Of a DNA stretch of 64,000 nt, positions 52,378 through 63,528 are shown one piece after another (the stretch's first letter is position 1; each line of letters begins with the position of its first letter). Position numbers and translations under genes: made by a program. The notes under the pieces are model-generated. The model had not been told where the DNA came from and did no database searches. It saw nothing but the letters and a program-made list of their open reading frames with translations. The stretch lies in contig WUQR01000139.1 in the NCBI GenBank assembly GCA_009889515.1, positions 806,001 through 870,000 of the forward strand, given 5' to 3'. Origin of the DNA: Nitrososphaerota archaeon (GTDB lineage: Archaea; Thermoproteota; Nitrososphaeria_A; Caldarchaeales; Calditenuaceae).

Positions 52378-53046
52378 TTAGATATATGTAAACCTTATTC
52401 CAGCCCTGTCAGATTTGTACTGCCTGTTCAGACTTATCAGCAGCACTGTCAGCCTCTCTGTGATCCTAGAGTACTTCAGTCCGCCTGCGTAGAGTGGTCT
52501 AATACCCTTAATCAGTGAGAGGACCTCCATGACCTCCTTAGAGGCCTCCTTCTCGCCGCAAACCACCACGTCGCAGTCCACAGGACTGTCCAACTCCTCC
52601 AAGGCATGGGCCGGAACATAAGTCAGCGCCGACACAACCTTAACCCTATCGCCTAGGATTGCCTGGAGGGCCTCAGCCGCCGATCCGCTGGAAGGCTCCA
52701 GATACTCGGGCCCACCGCCCAAGTCAGACTCTAGGGGAACGATGCAGGAAACAGCGATAGCCCCCTCCTTCATTACACTTTTCACATTCTTGGCAAGCTG
52801 GTATAGGCCGGGGAAGGGGACGGCGAAGAAGACGAGGTCGACTCTTGCTGCCGCCGCCTCATTCAGATCTCCCTCCGCGAACACTCCGCCTATGATCCTA
52901 TTCACATCCTCGGCAGCCTTTGCCGCTCTCTCAGCGTCCCGTGATCCGATTATAACCTTCTTCCCAGCTTGTGCGAGCCTTAGAGCAAGGGCTTTTCCAA
53001 GCCCTGCCGTCCCGCCAAGAATAGCTATAGACTTCTCAGAGGTCAT
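52378..53046 (-). CDS. fno: F420H2:NADP+ oxidoreductase (Fno) family protein
   Basis: About 222 residues from ATG 53046, which overlaps the stop of the upstream cupredoxin (ATGA). It has the Fno fold: 'IAILGGTAGLGKALALRLAQ' (NADP), 'VIIGSRDAERAAKAAEDVN', 'DLVFFAVPFPGLYQLAKNV', and 'VVSALTYVPAHALEEL' where F420 binds. It moves hydride between F420 and NADP and fits with CofD at the left end of the window. The longer frame to 53133 is overlap with the neighbour. Confidence 0.88.
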   Translation of the reverse strand: MTSEKSIAILGGTAGLGKALALRLAQAGKKVIIGSRDAERAAKAAEDVNRIIGGVFAEGDLNEAAAARVDLVFFAVPFPGLYQLAKNVKSVMKEGAIAVSCIVPLESDLGGGPEYLEPSSGSAAEALQAILGDRVKVVSALTYVPAHALEELDSPVDCDVVVCGEKEASKEVMEVLSLIKGIRPLYAGGLKYSRITERLTVLLISLNRQYKSDRAGIRFTYI

Positions 53047-53702
53047 TGCTGGGGACCAATCCCGAGGGAGGAGAGGATCTGCTGGACCTCCTCGTCCGAG
53101 ACTCGGACAACCTCGACAGAACCTCTCATCCAAGGATGTGGAATACAGAAGTACTGGTAGAGGCCTGGGTCGCGGAAGGAGTAGCTCCAGTTTTGACCGG
53201 GCCCAAAAAGCCCCGAGTCGAACAACCTGTTAATATGCGTAACAGTATGGGAGACATCGATGATCTCCTTATTGATCCAAACCACCGTGTGGTTAACGCC
53301 TACTACAACCCGTATGTTCTTGGGCACGAAATTATCAGGCTGATTTGGGTCCCAAGACCCGGGAATGATACTCACTATGACCTTGATGGGTGATTCCCGG
53401 AACTCCTCCTTAGCCTTTAGAAGCTTGAAGGGCCCCGTATATGTGACGGCGGAGACCGTGAGACCTGCCGTGGACAGGAAGACCACTAGGCCGATACTCA
53501 CAATGTGTACCGGCTTCACGTCTGGGAACCCGCCCCTAGCGAGGCCGCCTGCAAAGATTATGACCCCCATGAATAATAGCAGGGCTGATAGGGCCTGCAA
53601 TCCAAGTTCGAAGGTGTGTGAGATTCCCGAATAGGTTAGGAATATGCCGGCTACACCTAGGAGAATCATTGCTACGCCTATCCATGTGGAGGTCGAATCC
53701 AT
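53043..53702 (-). CDS. membrane protein with type 1 blue-copper domain
   Basis: About 219 residues from ATG 53702. Three membrane helices (residues about 8-95) precede an external plastocyanin-like domain. Its copper ligands are clear: His in 'DVSHTVTH', then 'YFCIPHPWMRGSV', giving C-x2-H-x2-M of a type 1 site. It should carry single electrons at the outer membrane face and could be the acceptor of quinol-derived electrons. A TATA-like GTTAAATAA at 53726-53735 predicts the transcript start at the ATG. It shares a transcript with fno. Confidence 0.85.
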   Translation of the reverse strand: MDSTSTWIGVAMILLGVAGIFLTYSGISHTFELGLQALSALLLFMGVIIFAGGLARGGFPDVKPVHIVSIGLVVFLSTAGLTVSAVTYTGPFKLLKAKEEFRESPIKVIVSIIPGSWDPNQPDNFVPKNIRVVVGVNHTVVWINKEIIDVSHTVTHINRLFDSGLFGPGQNWSYSFRDPGLYQYFCIPHPWMRGSVEVVRVSDEEVQQILSSLGIGPQQ

Positions 53703-53746
53703 CAAAAATCCAACTCCAGAGCCCCTTATTTAACCTGAGGCCCAGC

Positions 53747-55918
<2,172 letters not shown>

Positions 55919-56019
55919 CTAACTAATATGAAGCCATCAACCATAAAATCTTTACCTCACAAACCACTCAGAATCGATAAAACTTAATATTTAGATTGTA
56001 TAATGAAAATATTGCCGAG

Positions 56020-56469
56020 ATGAGGGGTGGGAGCCGGGCTGGACACCCCGTATCCAATTCAAAGGGCCTTGGCAGACACCTAATCGTAGAGCTATTTGGG
56101 TGTGACCCACGTATTTTAAGTGATGCGAATCTGCTGAACGAAATTTTGACCGAGGCAGCCATCTACAGCGGCGCCACTATAGTAGGCAAGTATTTCGAGA
56201 GGTTTGGGGGCGGAGGAGGTGTTTCGGCGATAGTAGTGATTAAGGAGAGCCACATCTCGATACATACGTGGCCAGAGCTCGGCTACGCTGCGCTCGACAT
56301 CTATACTTGCGGGGAGAGCGTAGATCCCTGGAAGGCCTATGAGCTGATAGTGGGGAAGATTGAGCCGGCTAACGTGGGGGCGTTTGAGATAATACGCGGC
56401 CTAAATGTTTTCAGAAATAATAGTCGAGTGAATCTTCAGGCGCAGGAAGAGAAGCTTAGAGGTGGATGA
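56020..56469 (+). CDS. speH: S-adenosylmethionine decarboxylase proenzyme
   Basis: About 149 residues from ATG 56020. The small prokaryotic AdoMetDC type: 'GRHLIVELFGCDP', the self-cleavage site in 'KESHISIHTWPE' (Glu-Ser, the Ser becomes pyruvoyl), 'DIYTCGESVDPWKAYELI'. It makes decarboxylated AdoMet for polyamines; in some archaea related enzymes act on arginine. The spermidine synthase gene follows with an eight-base overlap. A TATA-like TTAATATT near 55984-55991 supports a start at 56020 over TTG 55996. Confidence 0.93.
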   Translation: MRGGSRAGHPVSNSKGLGRHLIVELFGCDPRILSDANLLNEILTEAAIYSGATIVGKYFERFGGGGGVSAIVVIKESHISIHTWPELGYAALDIYTCGESVDPWKAYELIVGKIEPANVGAFEIIRGLNVFRNNSRVNLQAQEEKLRGG

Positions 56470-57373
56470 GCTGGCCTACTGGTATGCAGAGTGGATTTCT
56501 GATTCTGTAGTCGAGTCTTTTAGAGTTGTTAGGCCGATTTACAGGGGTAGGACCAATTATCAGAGGCTTGAGATTCTGGAGACAGAACCCTACGGCACAT
56601 GCCTACTACTGGATGGAAAAATGCAGTCAGCTCTCGTGGACGAGCATATTTACCACGAGACACTGGTCCACCCTGCCATGTGCCTATGTGGAGAGCCTAG
56701 GCGCGTGGTCATAATAGGGGGTGGAGAGGGGGCAACCCTCAGGGAGGTTCTCAGATGGCAAACCGTCGAGGAGGTGTTCTTAATAGATTTAGATAAAGAG
56801 GTTGTCGAGCTTTGTCAGAAATATCTACCCCAGCTTTCCTCCGGGGCATTCAATGACCCGCGTGTTAAGCTGTTTTTCGAGGATGGGAGGAGGTGGGTGG
56901 CTGAGAAGCTGGAGGGTAGTGTAGATGTCTTTATCGTTGATGTTACTGACCCCCTCGAGCGGGGGCCTTCCTACCTCCTCTACACCTCAGAGTTCTATGC
57001 CCTACTAAATTCAAAGCTCTCAGAGAACGGTGTGGTAGCCACCCACGCCACATCCCCCACCCACACACCGCTTGCATACCAGTCTATCAAGAAGACAATG
57101 CAGACGGTCTTTACCTATGTCTCCGAGCTGGCTACATTCATCGTATCATTCTCCTCTGTATGGGGTTTCCTCTATGGCTCGAGGAAGAGAGGGCTTGAGT
57201 CGCTTAGGGGGGTAGAGGTTGATGAAAGGCTTAGAAACGCGGGGGTGAGGGGGCTCAGGTTCTATGGTGGGGCAACACATGATGCCCTACTTGAATTGAC
57301 GAGACACTATGTAGGGCTTAAGAGTGTTGAGCCGCGTGTGATAAGGGACTCTGAGCCACTATTCATTGTCTAA
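56462..57373 (+). CDS. speE: aminopropyltransferase (spermidine/thermospermine synthase type)
   Basis: 303 residues from GTG 56462. It has 'TCLLLDGKMQSALVDEHIYH', the decarboxylated-AdoMet site 'VVIIGGGEGATLREVLRWQ', 'FFEDGRRWV' and 'IVDVTDPLERGPSYLLY'. The 'DVTDP...GP' form of the catalytic loop is common in thermophilic enzymes that make longer or branched polyamines. It is translationally coupled with the AdoMet decarboxylase. Its stop overlaps the convergent Nudix gene by 11 bases. Confidence 0.93.
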   Translation: MDELAYWYAEWISDSVVESFRVVRPIYRGRTNYQRLEILETEPYGTCLLLDGKMQSALVDEHIYHETLVHPAMCLCGEPRRVVIIGGGEGATLREVLRWQTVEEVFLIDLDKEVVELCQKYLPQLSSGAFNDPRVKLFFEDGRRWVAEKLEGSVDVFIVDVTDPLERGPSYLLYTSEFYALLNSKLSENGVVATHATSPTHTPLAYQSIKKTMQTVFTYVSELATFIVSFSSVWGFLYGSRKRGLESLRGVEVDERLRNAGVRGLRFYGGATHDALLELTRHYVGLKSVEPRVIRDSEPLFIV

Positions 57374-57794
57374 TACCGAGGACCCGCGCCATTACTTTCC
57401 AAGCGGTAGGCGTGATGTCGTAGTTTTTTAGCTCGTGTATCGGGACCCATCTCGCATCCTCAGCGTCTGTTCCCGGTCTTATATCTCCTCCAAGATACTT
57501 GCCGGCAAAGCAGACCACTACATAGTGGTATAGAAGCTCGCCACCTTCTCTATAAAGTACGTCAACGACGTCTAAGACCTGACCCACTTCTATCAGGACA
57601 CCCGTCTCCTCCAAGACCTCTCTCACAACTGCTTCTCTAATCGGCTCTCCCCACCGGACTGCGCCGCCTGGCAGAGCCCATTTCCCGCGGGCAGGCATCC
57701 TTCCACGCTTCACCAACAGAACCGTCCCCTCCTTCTCGACTAGGGCGCTGGCAGCCGCTACTGCTCGCCTCTCCTCAGACATCCGCCACACCAC
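57363..57794 (-). CDS. Nudix hydrolase
   Basis: 143 residues. The Nudix box is 'GGAVRWGEPIREAVVREVLE' with 'ETGV' after it, matching G-x5-E-x7-R-E-x2-E-E. It cleaves a nucleoside diphosphate linked to another group, perhaps ADP-ribose, as the length and 'YHYVVVCFAGKYLGG' suggest. The start may be GTG 57794 or ATG 57782 (four codons later). The substrate is not certain. Confidence 0.88.
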   Translation of the reverse strand: MVWRMSEERRAVAAASALVEKEGTVLLVKRGRMPARGKWALPGGAVRWGEPIREAVVREVLEETGVLIEVGQVLDVVDVLYREGGELLYHYVVVCFAGKYLGGDIRPGTDAEDARWVPIHELKNYDITPTAWKVMARVLGIRQ

Positions 57795-57885
57795 TCCCCC
57801 AGCTAGCGCTAGGACTCTAGGTAATGTTTTTGAAAAGGGATAAAAATGGTGCTACATATAGTCGGGGTCTTACGCTGCGGCTGTA

Positions 57886-58503
57886 TCAGATTGTCTTCGT
57901 CTCGGAGCCCGCCTCGCTTACCTTCAGGGTCTCTGGGATCTCTGGGAAGGCTGTCTTCATTCTCTGCGCAGCAATCTCTGCCGCTTCTTGGAGTATCTTC
58001 TGGGCTTCGCCGTCGCTTATGGAGACGCTTGTTATGGACCCTGTAACGGAGCCGGCCTCTATTATTAATCCCTCAAGCATCTCGTCCACATATCGCAGGT
58101 TCTCCGCAACCTCGGGCACGACACCTGCCAAGTCTGACTGTACATGCTTTATGATGGCGGTGGCGGGTCCGAGAACGTGCATCACGTCGCCAAACTCCTT
58201 AACCGTCTCAAGCCTTAGTATGACCTTTTCAAGCGAGAGCTGGCTTCTGACGACAACCCTCGACATCTTTCGAAGCTGTGCTATCTCGTTGGCATAGATT
58301 GTGGCGCGTCCCGTGTCTCCCTCCTGCTGAGCCCTTACACACTGTTCGAAAAGCTCCTTGCCCCTCGCCATTAGCCTCTGAGCCGTCCTGTTCAGCTTCT
58401 CAGACTGAATCTTCAGGGCTGTGACTATCTCTAGGTATCTGCTATCAGAGGCGACTATTCCTCGACCGTGTCCAACATCTCTCTTGAAGGGGTTTTTCAA
58501 CAT
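57886..58503 (-). CDS. cdvB: ESCRT-III/CdvB-type (Snf7-like) protein
   Basis: 205 residues, mostly helical. The basic first half with 'SEKLNRTAQRLMARGKELFE' and 'MSRVVVRSQLSLEKVILRLE', and the acidic second half with 'VDEMLEGLIIEAGSVTG', follow the Snf7/ESCRT-III design. It polymerises on membranes in archaeal cell division or vesicle release. A typical C-terminal MIM motif and the winged helix of full CdvB are not seen, so it may be a paralogue. A TATA-like CCTAAATAC near 58532 predicts a leaderless start at 58503. cdvA and cdvC are not in the window. Confidence 0.87.
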   Translation of the reverse strand: MLKNPFKRDVGHGRGIVASDSRYLEIVTALKIQSEKLNRTAQRLMARGKELFEQCVRAQQEGDTGRATIYANEIAQLRKMSRVVVRSQLSLEKVILRLETVKEFGDVMHVLGPATAIIKHVQSDLAGVVPEVAENLRYVDEMLEGLIIEAGSVTGSITSVSISDGEAQKILQEAAEIAAQRMKTAFPEIPETLKVSEAGSETKTI

Positions 58504-58648
58504 GTATCAAGTGGCAAACCCCTCTGGAGTGTATTTAGGTTTCGTGGAGGCCTCTGCTGGGAGAATATATGCGCATTACTCTGAAAATCCACCCCTAGTT
58601 CCTAAAAATGTTAATTAGAGCAGACCCACTAAATTCGTTGTCAAGGCC

Positions 58649-59260
58649 TTGACCTCCACTGCAATTGTATTGACCGATTTCGCGGGAATAGGCGGGGTAG
58701 AGAGGGGGTTATACCGAATCCTCGATAAGCCGATGATCGAGTATGTACTGGAAGCCCTCCCGGATGAGGTGGATGAACTGGTGATCTCTGTGAGGGATGA
58801 GGCTGGGAAAGAGGCTTACTCTGAGACTGCTGAGAAGTATATGGCGAGGATACACATCAGCAGTGGGGGGCTGGGGGGTGCGCTGAAATCCTATATGCCC
58901 CTCTCGGAGTCTGACAGGTTCCTTATACTGCCCTGCGACGCCCCCCTAATAAGCCAAGAATTCACGACATTCATCCTAGAGTCTTGCAGAAAGTTCTCTG
59001 CGGCAATATTGAGGGATGCTGCGGGGAGGGCTGACTACCACTTCTCAGCCTATAGGAAGACGCCTTTTCTGGAGGCCTGCAGCGCCACTGGTAGCGAGGA
59101 GATCGATGAGATATCCCGGCACATGAAAAACGTCCTTTACATATACATTGGAGCCCTGAGGGTCTTTGACCAGAAAATGAACCTCCTCTTCAGGGTCGCC
59201 AACAGTTCAGACGCCAAGCGGGCCGAGAGGGTTATCAGGGGGAGAATGAAAAGACTGTAG
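58649..59260 (+). CDS. MobA-like nucleotidyltransferase
   Basis: 203 residues. The fold is that of MobA/CobY-type NTP transferases: 'DKPMIEYVLEALPDEVDELV' and 'RFLILPCDAPLISQEFTTFI' with the metal-binding Asp. The N-terminal loop, normally LAGGxSxRMG, reads 'LTDFAGIGGVERGLY' and lacks the usual GGxSxR residues, so the nucleotide may be bound in another way or catalysis changed. Possible jobs include molybdopterin guanine dinucleotide or cobinamide-phosphate guanylyl transfer. TTG start. Confidence 0.7.
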   Translation: MTSTAIVLTDFAGIGGVERGLYRILDKPMIEYVLEALPDEVDELVISVRDEAGKEAYSETAEKYMARIHISSGGLGGALKSYMPLSESDRFLILPCDAPLISQEFTTFILESCRKFSAAILRDAAGRADYHFSAYRKTPFLEACSATGSEEIDEISRHMKNVLYIYIGALRVFDQKMNLLFRVANSSDAKRAERVIRGRMKRL

Positions 59261-59328
59261 CATCCCACCTCGATTCAGTTAGTATTGGGGAGAGCGTTTT
59301 AAATAAGGGCTCACCCGGTGGATTAGGC

Positions 59329-60807
59329 GTGGACAGAGTCTACGACGTCATAGTTGTAGGGGGCGGCGTCGCGGGCGCCCACACGGCTATGGCCGTGGAG
59401 CGCTTCTCCAAGGGACAGCTGAGGGTACTCCTAATCGATAGAAACGATTCTAAAGAGTTTGGTAAGAAGACCCGGACAGGCTGGTCGTGCGGAGATGCGG
59501 TCAGCAAGAAAAGCCTAGACTACGCATGTAGCAATCTCGGAATCTCCTACGACTTCCCGGAGATCGAGCATAAGGTTGACGGCGTCCTAGTCTACTCACC
59601 CGACCACGAGTCGAAGGTCTTGTTCGACGGTGAGGGCTACATATTGAATAGACGGGTCTGGGCCGCCCGCCAGCTCGAGTATCTTGAGAAGTTTGGCGTA
59701 GAGGTGAGGCACGGGCTAGACGCCCACACACTGATAGCCGATGACGGGTTTGTCCGGGGTGTTAAATGTAAAGACTTGGCCACTGGGGAGGAGTTGAGTT
59801 TCTATGCTAAAGTGGTTGTAGATGCGTCCGGTTCAGCCTCAAAGCTCCGCTCAAACCTCCCCATCCCCAGCTTCATCGAGAGGGAGATAGACAAGGAAAA
59901 CGACATCATAGGCACTGGCAGATACATAGTGGAGTTTGAGCATGGAGAGGAGGACGAGACATGGTTCAACCCCCGATACTGCATCATACACTTGGACCAG
60001 TTCCTAGCGCCAGGCGGCTACTCCTGGGTCTTCCCAAAAGGAGAGAATAAGGCCAACATAGGCCTCGGCGTGCTGAGACGCCTACTCAACAGGAGAAACG
60101 CCGCCCTAGGGGTCAACGAGGGCCTCCAAGACCTGATAGAGAAGTATCTGAGCCTGAACCGCGCAGTTAAGAACCCGAGACCCTCCTCCTCACCCCTAGA
60201 CGCAAACAACACATTCAACATTTGGCAAGTCCCTGTGAGGCGTCAGAACGACTGCCTCGTCGCAAATGGCTTCGCGATCGTGGGGGACGCCGCTTGGATG
60301 CCAAGGCCAATTGATGCGGGAGGTATTGGACCTGCCCTAGAGGCGAGCATTATTTTGGGGCGCTGCCTCGTAGAGGCCATAGAGTCTGGGGACGTCAGCC
60401 AAAAGGGTCTCTGGAAATATAATGTTGAATACGTGAGGAGGCGTGGCTATCAGATGGCAAGTTTTGAAGTGCTTAGACGCTACCTCCAAGGACTCACAAA
60501 TAAGAGGATTAGCTTCGGAATGAAGCACTTCCTATCGCAGGAGGATGTAGAGAGCATTAAAAGGAGAGAGCACCCCCGGTTCCCACTCCTCACCAGTCTG
60601 ACACGATACCTCCTCGATGGAGAGTTGAGAAGAAGAATAAAGGAGGACCCCGAACTCGCGAAGGGGCTTAGGCTCACAGCGGAAAAGAGTAGGCGACTGA
60701 TAGCCCTATACGAGAAGTATCCAGAGGATCCGAGCGGCTTTGAGGCGTGGCACCGCCGCTTCCTAGCAGAGCTCCACGACGCATATAATAGATTATCTCC
60801 TCAATAG
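59329..60807 (+). CDS. geranylgeranyl reductase family flavoprotein
   Basis: 492 residues from GTG 59329, with TTTTAAATA about 26 bases upstream. FAD motifs: 'VIVVGGGVAGAHTAMAVERF' and 'GFAIVGDAAWMPRPIDAGGI'. The segment 'TRTGWSCGDAVSKK' with the conserved Cys and 'GGYSWVFPKGENKANIGLGV' are typical of archaeal digeranylgeranylglycerophospholipid reductases, which saturate the isoprenoid chains of membrane lipids. The protein is longer than common members (about 390-450), with an added helical C-terminus. Confidence 0.9.
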   Translation: MDRVYDVIVVGGGVAGAHTAMAVERFSKGQLRVLLIDRNDSKEFGKKTRTGWSCGDAVSKKSLDYACSNLGISYDFPEIEHKVDGVLVYSPDHESKVLFDGEGYILNRRVWAARQLEYLEKFGVEVRHGLDAHTLIADDGFVRGVKCKDLATGEELSFYAKVVVDASGSASKLRSNLPIPSFIEREIDKENDIIGTGRYIVEFEHGEEDETWFNPRYCIIHLDQFLAPGGYSWVFPKGENKANIGLGVLRRLLNRRNAALGVNEGLQDLIEKYLSLNRAVKNPRPSSSPLDANNTFNIWQVPVRRQNDCLVANGFAIVGDAAWMPRPIDAGGIGPALEASIILGRCLVEAIESGDVSQKGLWKYNVEYVRRRGYQMASFEVLRRYLQGLTNKRISFGMKHFLSQEDVESIKRREHPRFPLLTSLTRYLLDGELRRRIKEDPELAKGLRLTAEKSRRLIALYEKYPEDPSGFEAWHRRFLAELHDAYNRLSPQ

Positions 60808-61890
60808 TGTCATAATGGACTTCAAGGCGTTGAGAAATCTGTTATTCTGGCTCCTTAGACCTACTGTTACCCTGAGACAGTTCTTCGTGAGTGGGTTCTG
60901 GGAGAGGTTTCTTACAACTATTCCGCGCTTCAACAGCTCGTTATAGACTTGGTTGGCGTCTATCCCTCTGAAACGGATGAGGAGGAAGTTAGCTTGTGAG
61001 GGGTAGACCTCCAACCCGTCCATGCGTGATAAAACGTGGTGCATCCTTTCACGCTCGCTGACTACGCTTTTGACTGACCTGTACATGTAGCTCCGATGCG
61101 TCAGGGCGTGTTGGGCAATCTCTATATTTACTGTGCCGAGGCTGTTGGGCGGCCTGGCCTTGTTGACCAGCTTCACGGTCTCCTCGCAGGCGAGGATGTA
61201 TCCTATCCTTGCGCCAGCCAAGCCGAACCCCTTTGAGAGCGTCCTGATTACTATGAGGTTGCTGAACTTTCGGAGGAGTGGTTGTACGGAGACTCCACAG
61301 TACTCGTAGTAGGCCTCGTCTACTACTATGCAGGCCTCTGTCTCAGAGCATAGCCTCTCGACGTCCCGTGTCGGGGTTATATTGCCAGTCGGATTATTGG
61401 GGCTGCAGAGGAATACCACACCCGTGGTATCGTCTAGGCGTGAGAGGATTCCATCCACGTCGTCTTGTAGATTCTCTAGGCGTGGGACCCCGATGAACTT
61501 GGCTCCCTGAAGCTCAGATGCTATTCTGAAGTAGCTGTAAGTAGGTGCTGAGGCTAGAGCCGTGGTCCCCTTCTCAAGAAAAACTCTCGCCACTATGTCG
61601 ATGGCCTCATCAGCCCCGTTCGTCGGAATTATGGCCTCAGGGTCGTGGGAGGTGTAGTCCGAGATGGCCTGCCTCAAGGAGGAGTAGCTGGTATCAGGGT
61701 AGAGATTGATCTTGGTTTTAGGAAGTTTTCTCGAGGCAGCCTTAAGCGAGGCGATAGGGGGTGTGGGGGAGGTGTTGAGGTCTAGTCGAAGAATCCTGCC
61801 CGGCTTGATTCCCAGGCTGGAGGCTATCTGCTCCGTAGACGGCTCCCAGCCATAGGGTTCAAAAATGTCTAGTAAAGCCCTGTACTTCAA
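60793..61890 (-). CDS. hisC: histidinol-phosphate aminotransferase family protein
   Basis: 365 residues, class I/II PLP aminotransferase of the HisC type: 'LDLNTSPTPPIASLK', 'IIPTNGADEAIDIVARVFL', 'FLCSPNNPTGNITP', 'IVVDEAYYEY', and the PLP lysine in 'RTLSKGFGLAGARIGY'. It probably moves an amino group between histidinol phosphate or an aromatic amino acid and 2-oxoglutarate. No other his genes are nearby, so the assignment to histidine synthesis is not sure. Its 3' end overlaps the reductase gene by 15 bases. Confidence 0.86.
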   Translation of the reverse strand: MKYRALLDIFEPYGWEPSTEQIASSLGIKPGRILRLDLNTSPTPPIASLKAASRKLPKTKINLYPDTSYSSLRQAISDYTSHDPEAIIPTNGADEAIDIVARVFLEKGTTALASAPTYSYFRIASELQGAKFIGVPRLENLQDDVDGILSRLDDTTGVVFLCSPNNPTGNITPTRDVERLCSETEACIVVDEAYYEYCGVSVQPLLRKFSNLIVIRTLSKGFGLAGARIGYILACEETVKLVNKARPPNSLGTVNIEIAQHALTHRSYMYRSVKSVVSERERMHHVLSRMDGLEVYPSQANFLLIRFRGIDANQVYNELLKRGIVVRNLSQNPLTKNCLRVTVGLRSQNNRFLNALKSIMTLLRR

Positions 61891-61949
61891 GACTTCCTGG
61901 GAAGATACTCATATAGACTCGATGTCTTAAGGATTGCTTTAGGAGAAGG

Positions 61950-63245
61950 TTGGAGAGGATACTGCGGATAGGTATTGACGATACTGACTCGAAGCGCACC
62001 ATGTGCACTACCTATGTCGCGGCGCAGGCCTTGAGGGAGTTGGAGAGGAACGGGTATAGGACTGGAGACCTCCCATGGCTCATAAGGCTCAACCCCAACT
62101 GCCCCTACAAGACCCGCGGGAACGCGGCAATCTGTCTCTCTATAGAAGCCGATCCAAGCGACCTACCCCGTATTGAGGAGATAGTGAACTCCACCGTTGA
62201 GCGGTGGGCGGACCTCGAGTCTGAGGGCACAGACCCGGGAATCGTATACGTGTGGGATGAGCAGGCTGAGCAGTTGAGGGAGCTGTATTGGAGGGCTGTT
62301 CGGGAGATTGTCGAGCCTGAGGAGGTTGTGCAGAGATGCGATGCGCTGGGTATCCGCTATGTGCGGATGAAAGAGGGTAGGGGCATCGTTGGGGCGGCAG
62401 CTGCAGCAGGGGCGGACCCAGACTCTCTGAAGACCTACGAGGCCATCGCATATCGCGTACCCGAGATGTGGGGGCGCGAGAGGCTCGTCGACGAGCAGAG
62501 CGTAATAGAGATGGATAGGGCGCTCGCACAATACACTTTCGACAACTACGACTATGAGAAGGGAGAGGTCAGGATCACTCCACACACCCCATGCCCCGTC
62601 TTGGCCGGTGTCCGCGCAATAACCCCTCAGCACGCGGAGCAGGGCTTGAGAATGGTTAGGTTCTACGAGCCGGTCGACTTCTATATGATCTTCAAGACGA
62701 ATCAGGCGAGCGACCTGCACTACATACCAGCCAGAATCCGTGACATGAAGCCGAACACATCATACGTCGTGAGAGGAATAGTCTCATCACCGCCAACCAT
62801 CATACCCGGTGGACATGTCTTCATCAGAATCAGCGACGGGACTGGGGAGGTCACGCTCGCCGCCTATGAGCCTACTGGAAGTTTCAGGAGGGTTGTCCAG
62901 GGACTGGTGGCCGGTGATGAGGTTCTAGCCTATGGGGCTCTCAAGGTGAAGCCCTACGGATTAACTATGAATCTGGAGAAGCTCGCGATAATCAAGCTGG
63001 TGAAGGCAGTGACAAAGGTCGCACCCACCTGCGACGTCTGCGGCCGTCGTATGAAGAGTATGGGGCGGGATAAGGGCTACAGGTGTGAGAGGTGTGGGAT
63101 TAAGAGGCCTGAGCTAAAGCCTGTTTACACAGAGTTGGCGAGAAAGATATCCGAGGGGGTGTATGAGGTCAGCGTCTCGGCGCGGAGACACCTCACCATG
63201 CCTCTGAAGCTAGGGTCACTCGGGCGACATGACGAGCATTGTTAA
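61950..63245 (+). CDS. tiaS: tRNA(Ile2) 2-agmatinylcytidine synthetase TiaS
   Basis: 431 residues from TTG 61950. The N-terminal catalytic part starts 'ILRIGIDDTDSKRTMCTTYV' and has 'IRLNPNCPYKTRGNAAICL'. A middle ferredoxin-like part, an OB-fold ('YVVRGIVSSPPTIIPGGHVF') and a C-terminal zinc ribbon ('CDVCGRRM...CERCG') follow. It joins agmatine to C34 of tRNA-Ile(CAU) with ATP so that it reads AUA. The set of domains is complete. It overlaps the end of the convergent RAM-domain gene by 30 bases. Confidence 0.94.
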   Translation: MERILRIGIDDTDSKRTMCTTYVAAQALRELERNGYRTGDLPWLIRLNPNCPYKTRGNAAICLSIEADPSDLPRIEEIVNSTVERWADLESEGTDPGIVYVWDEQAEQLRELYWRAVREIVEPEEVVQRCDALGIRYVRMKEGRGIVGAAAAAGADPDSLKTYEAIAYRVPEMWGRERLVDEQSVIEMDRALAQYTFDNYDYEKGEVRITPHTPCPVLAGVRAITPQHAEQGLRMVRFYEPVDFYMIFKTNQASDLHYIPARIRDMKPNTSYVVRGIVSSPPTIIPGGHVFIRISDGTGEVTLAAYEPTGSFRRVVQGLVAGDEVLAYGALKVKPYGLTMNLEKLAIIKLVKAVTKVAPTCDVCGRRMKSMGRDKGYRCERCGIKRPELKPVYTELARKISEGVYEVSVSARRHLTMPLKLGSLGRHDEHC

Positions 63246-63452
63246 TGTGGACCTGACCTTCTCGAGCCTTCTAATATTCCAGGACACAGTTTCCTTGAGC
63301 TTGTCCATCGACTCTGCCTCCACCTTGGCCACGATATCATAGACGCCGTACACGAGGTAAGCCTCTTTAACGGGCGGCATCTGCCTCAACTGCTTCAATA
63401 CCTCCTCTTCGGCCCCTATCTCTGTGTTGATTAACACGTATGCGGTCGGCAA
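63216..63452 (-). CDS. stand-alone Lrp/AsnC ligand-binding (RAM) domain protein
   Basis: 78 residues from TTG 63452. It holds only the RAM domain of Lrp regulators: 'TAYVLINTEIGAEEEVLKQL' and 'VYGVYDIVAKVEAESMDKL', with no DNA-binding part. Such proteins bind amino acids and may join with full-length Lrp proteins. A TATA box (63479-63487, minus strand) predicts a start near 63458, so the TTG is preferred to the ATG at 63497, which would precede the transcript start. Confidence 0.83.
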   Translation of the reverse strand: MPTAYVLINTEIGAEEEVLKQLRQMPPVKEAYLVYGVYDIVAKVEAESMDKLKETVSWNIRRLEKVRSTLTMLVMSPE

Positions 63453-63478
63453 TCCGAGAGGTAAACTTATCCATCCCT

Positions 63479-63487
63479 CATATATAT
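63479..63487 (-). promoter_or_regulatory. TATA box of the RAM-domain gene
   Basis: The minus strand reads GATATATATG. Its centre is about 26 bases before 63458, which decides the TTG start at 63452. The same AT-rich stretch may also serve the divergent Pcc1 gene. Confidence 0.5.
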
Positions 63488-63528
63488 CTTTTAACACATT
63501 AATTCTCGATAAAAGGAAGGGGGAGGAG

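Noticed and set aside
58502-58618. 38-codon plus-strand ORF divergent from cdvB
   Set aside because: It looks protein-like in places but covers the TATA box and start of cdvB, has no ribosome site, and resembles no family.
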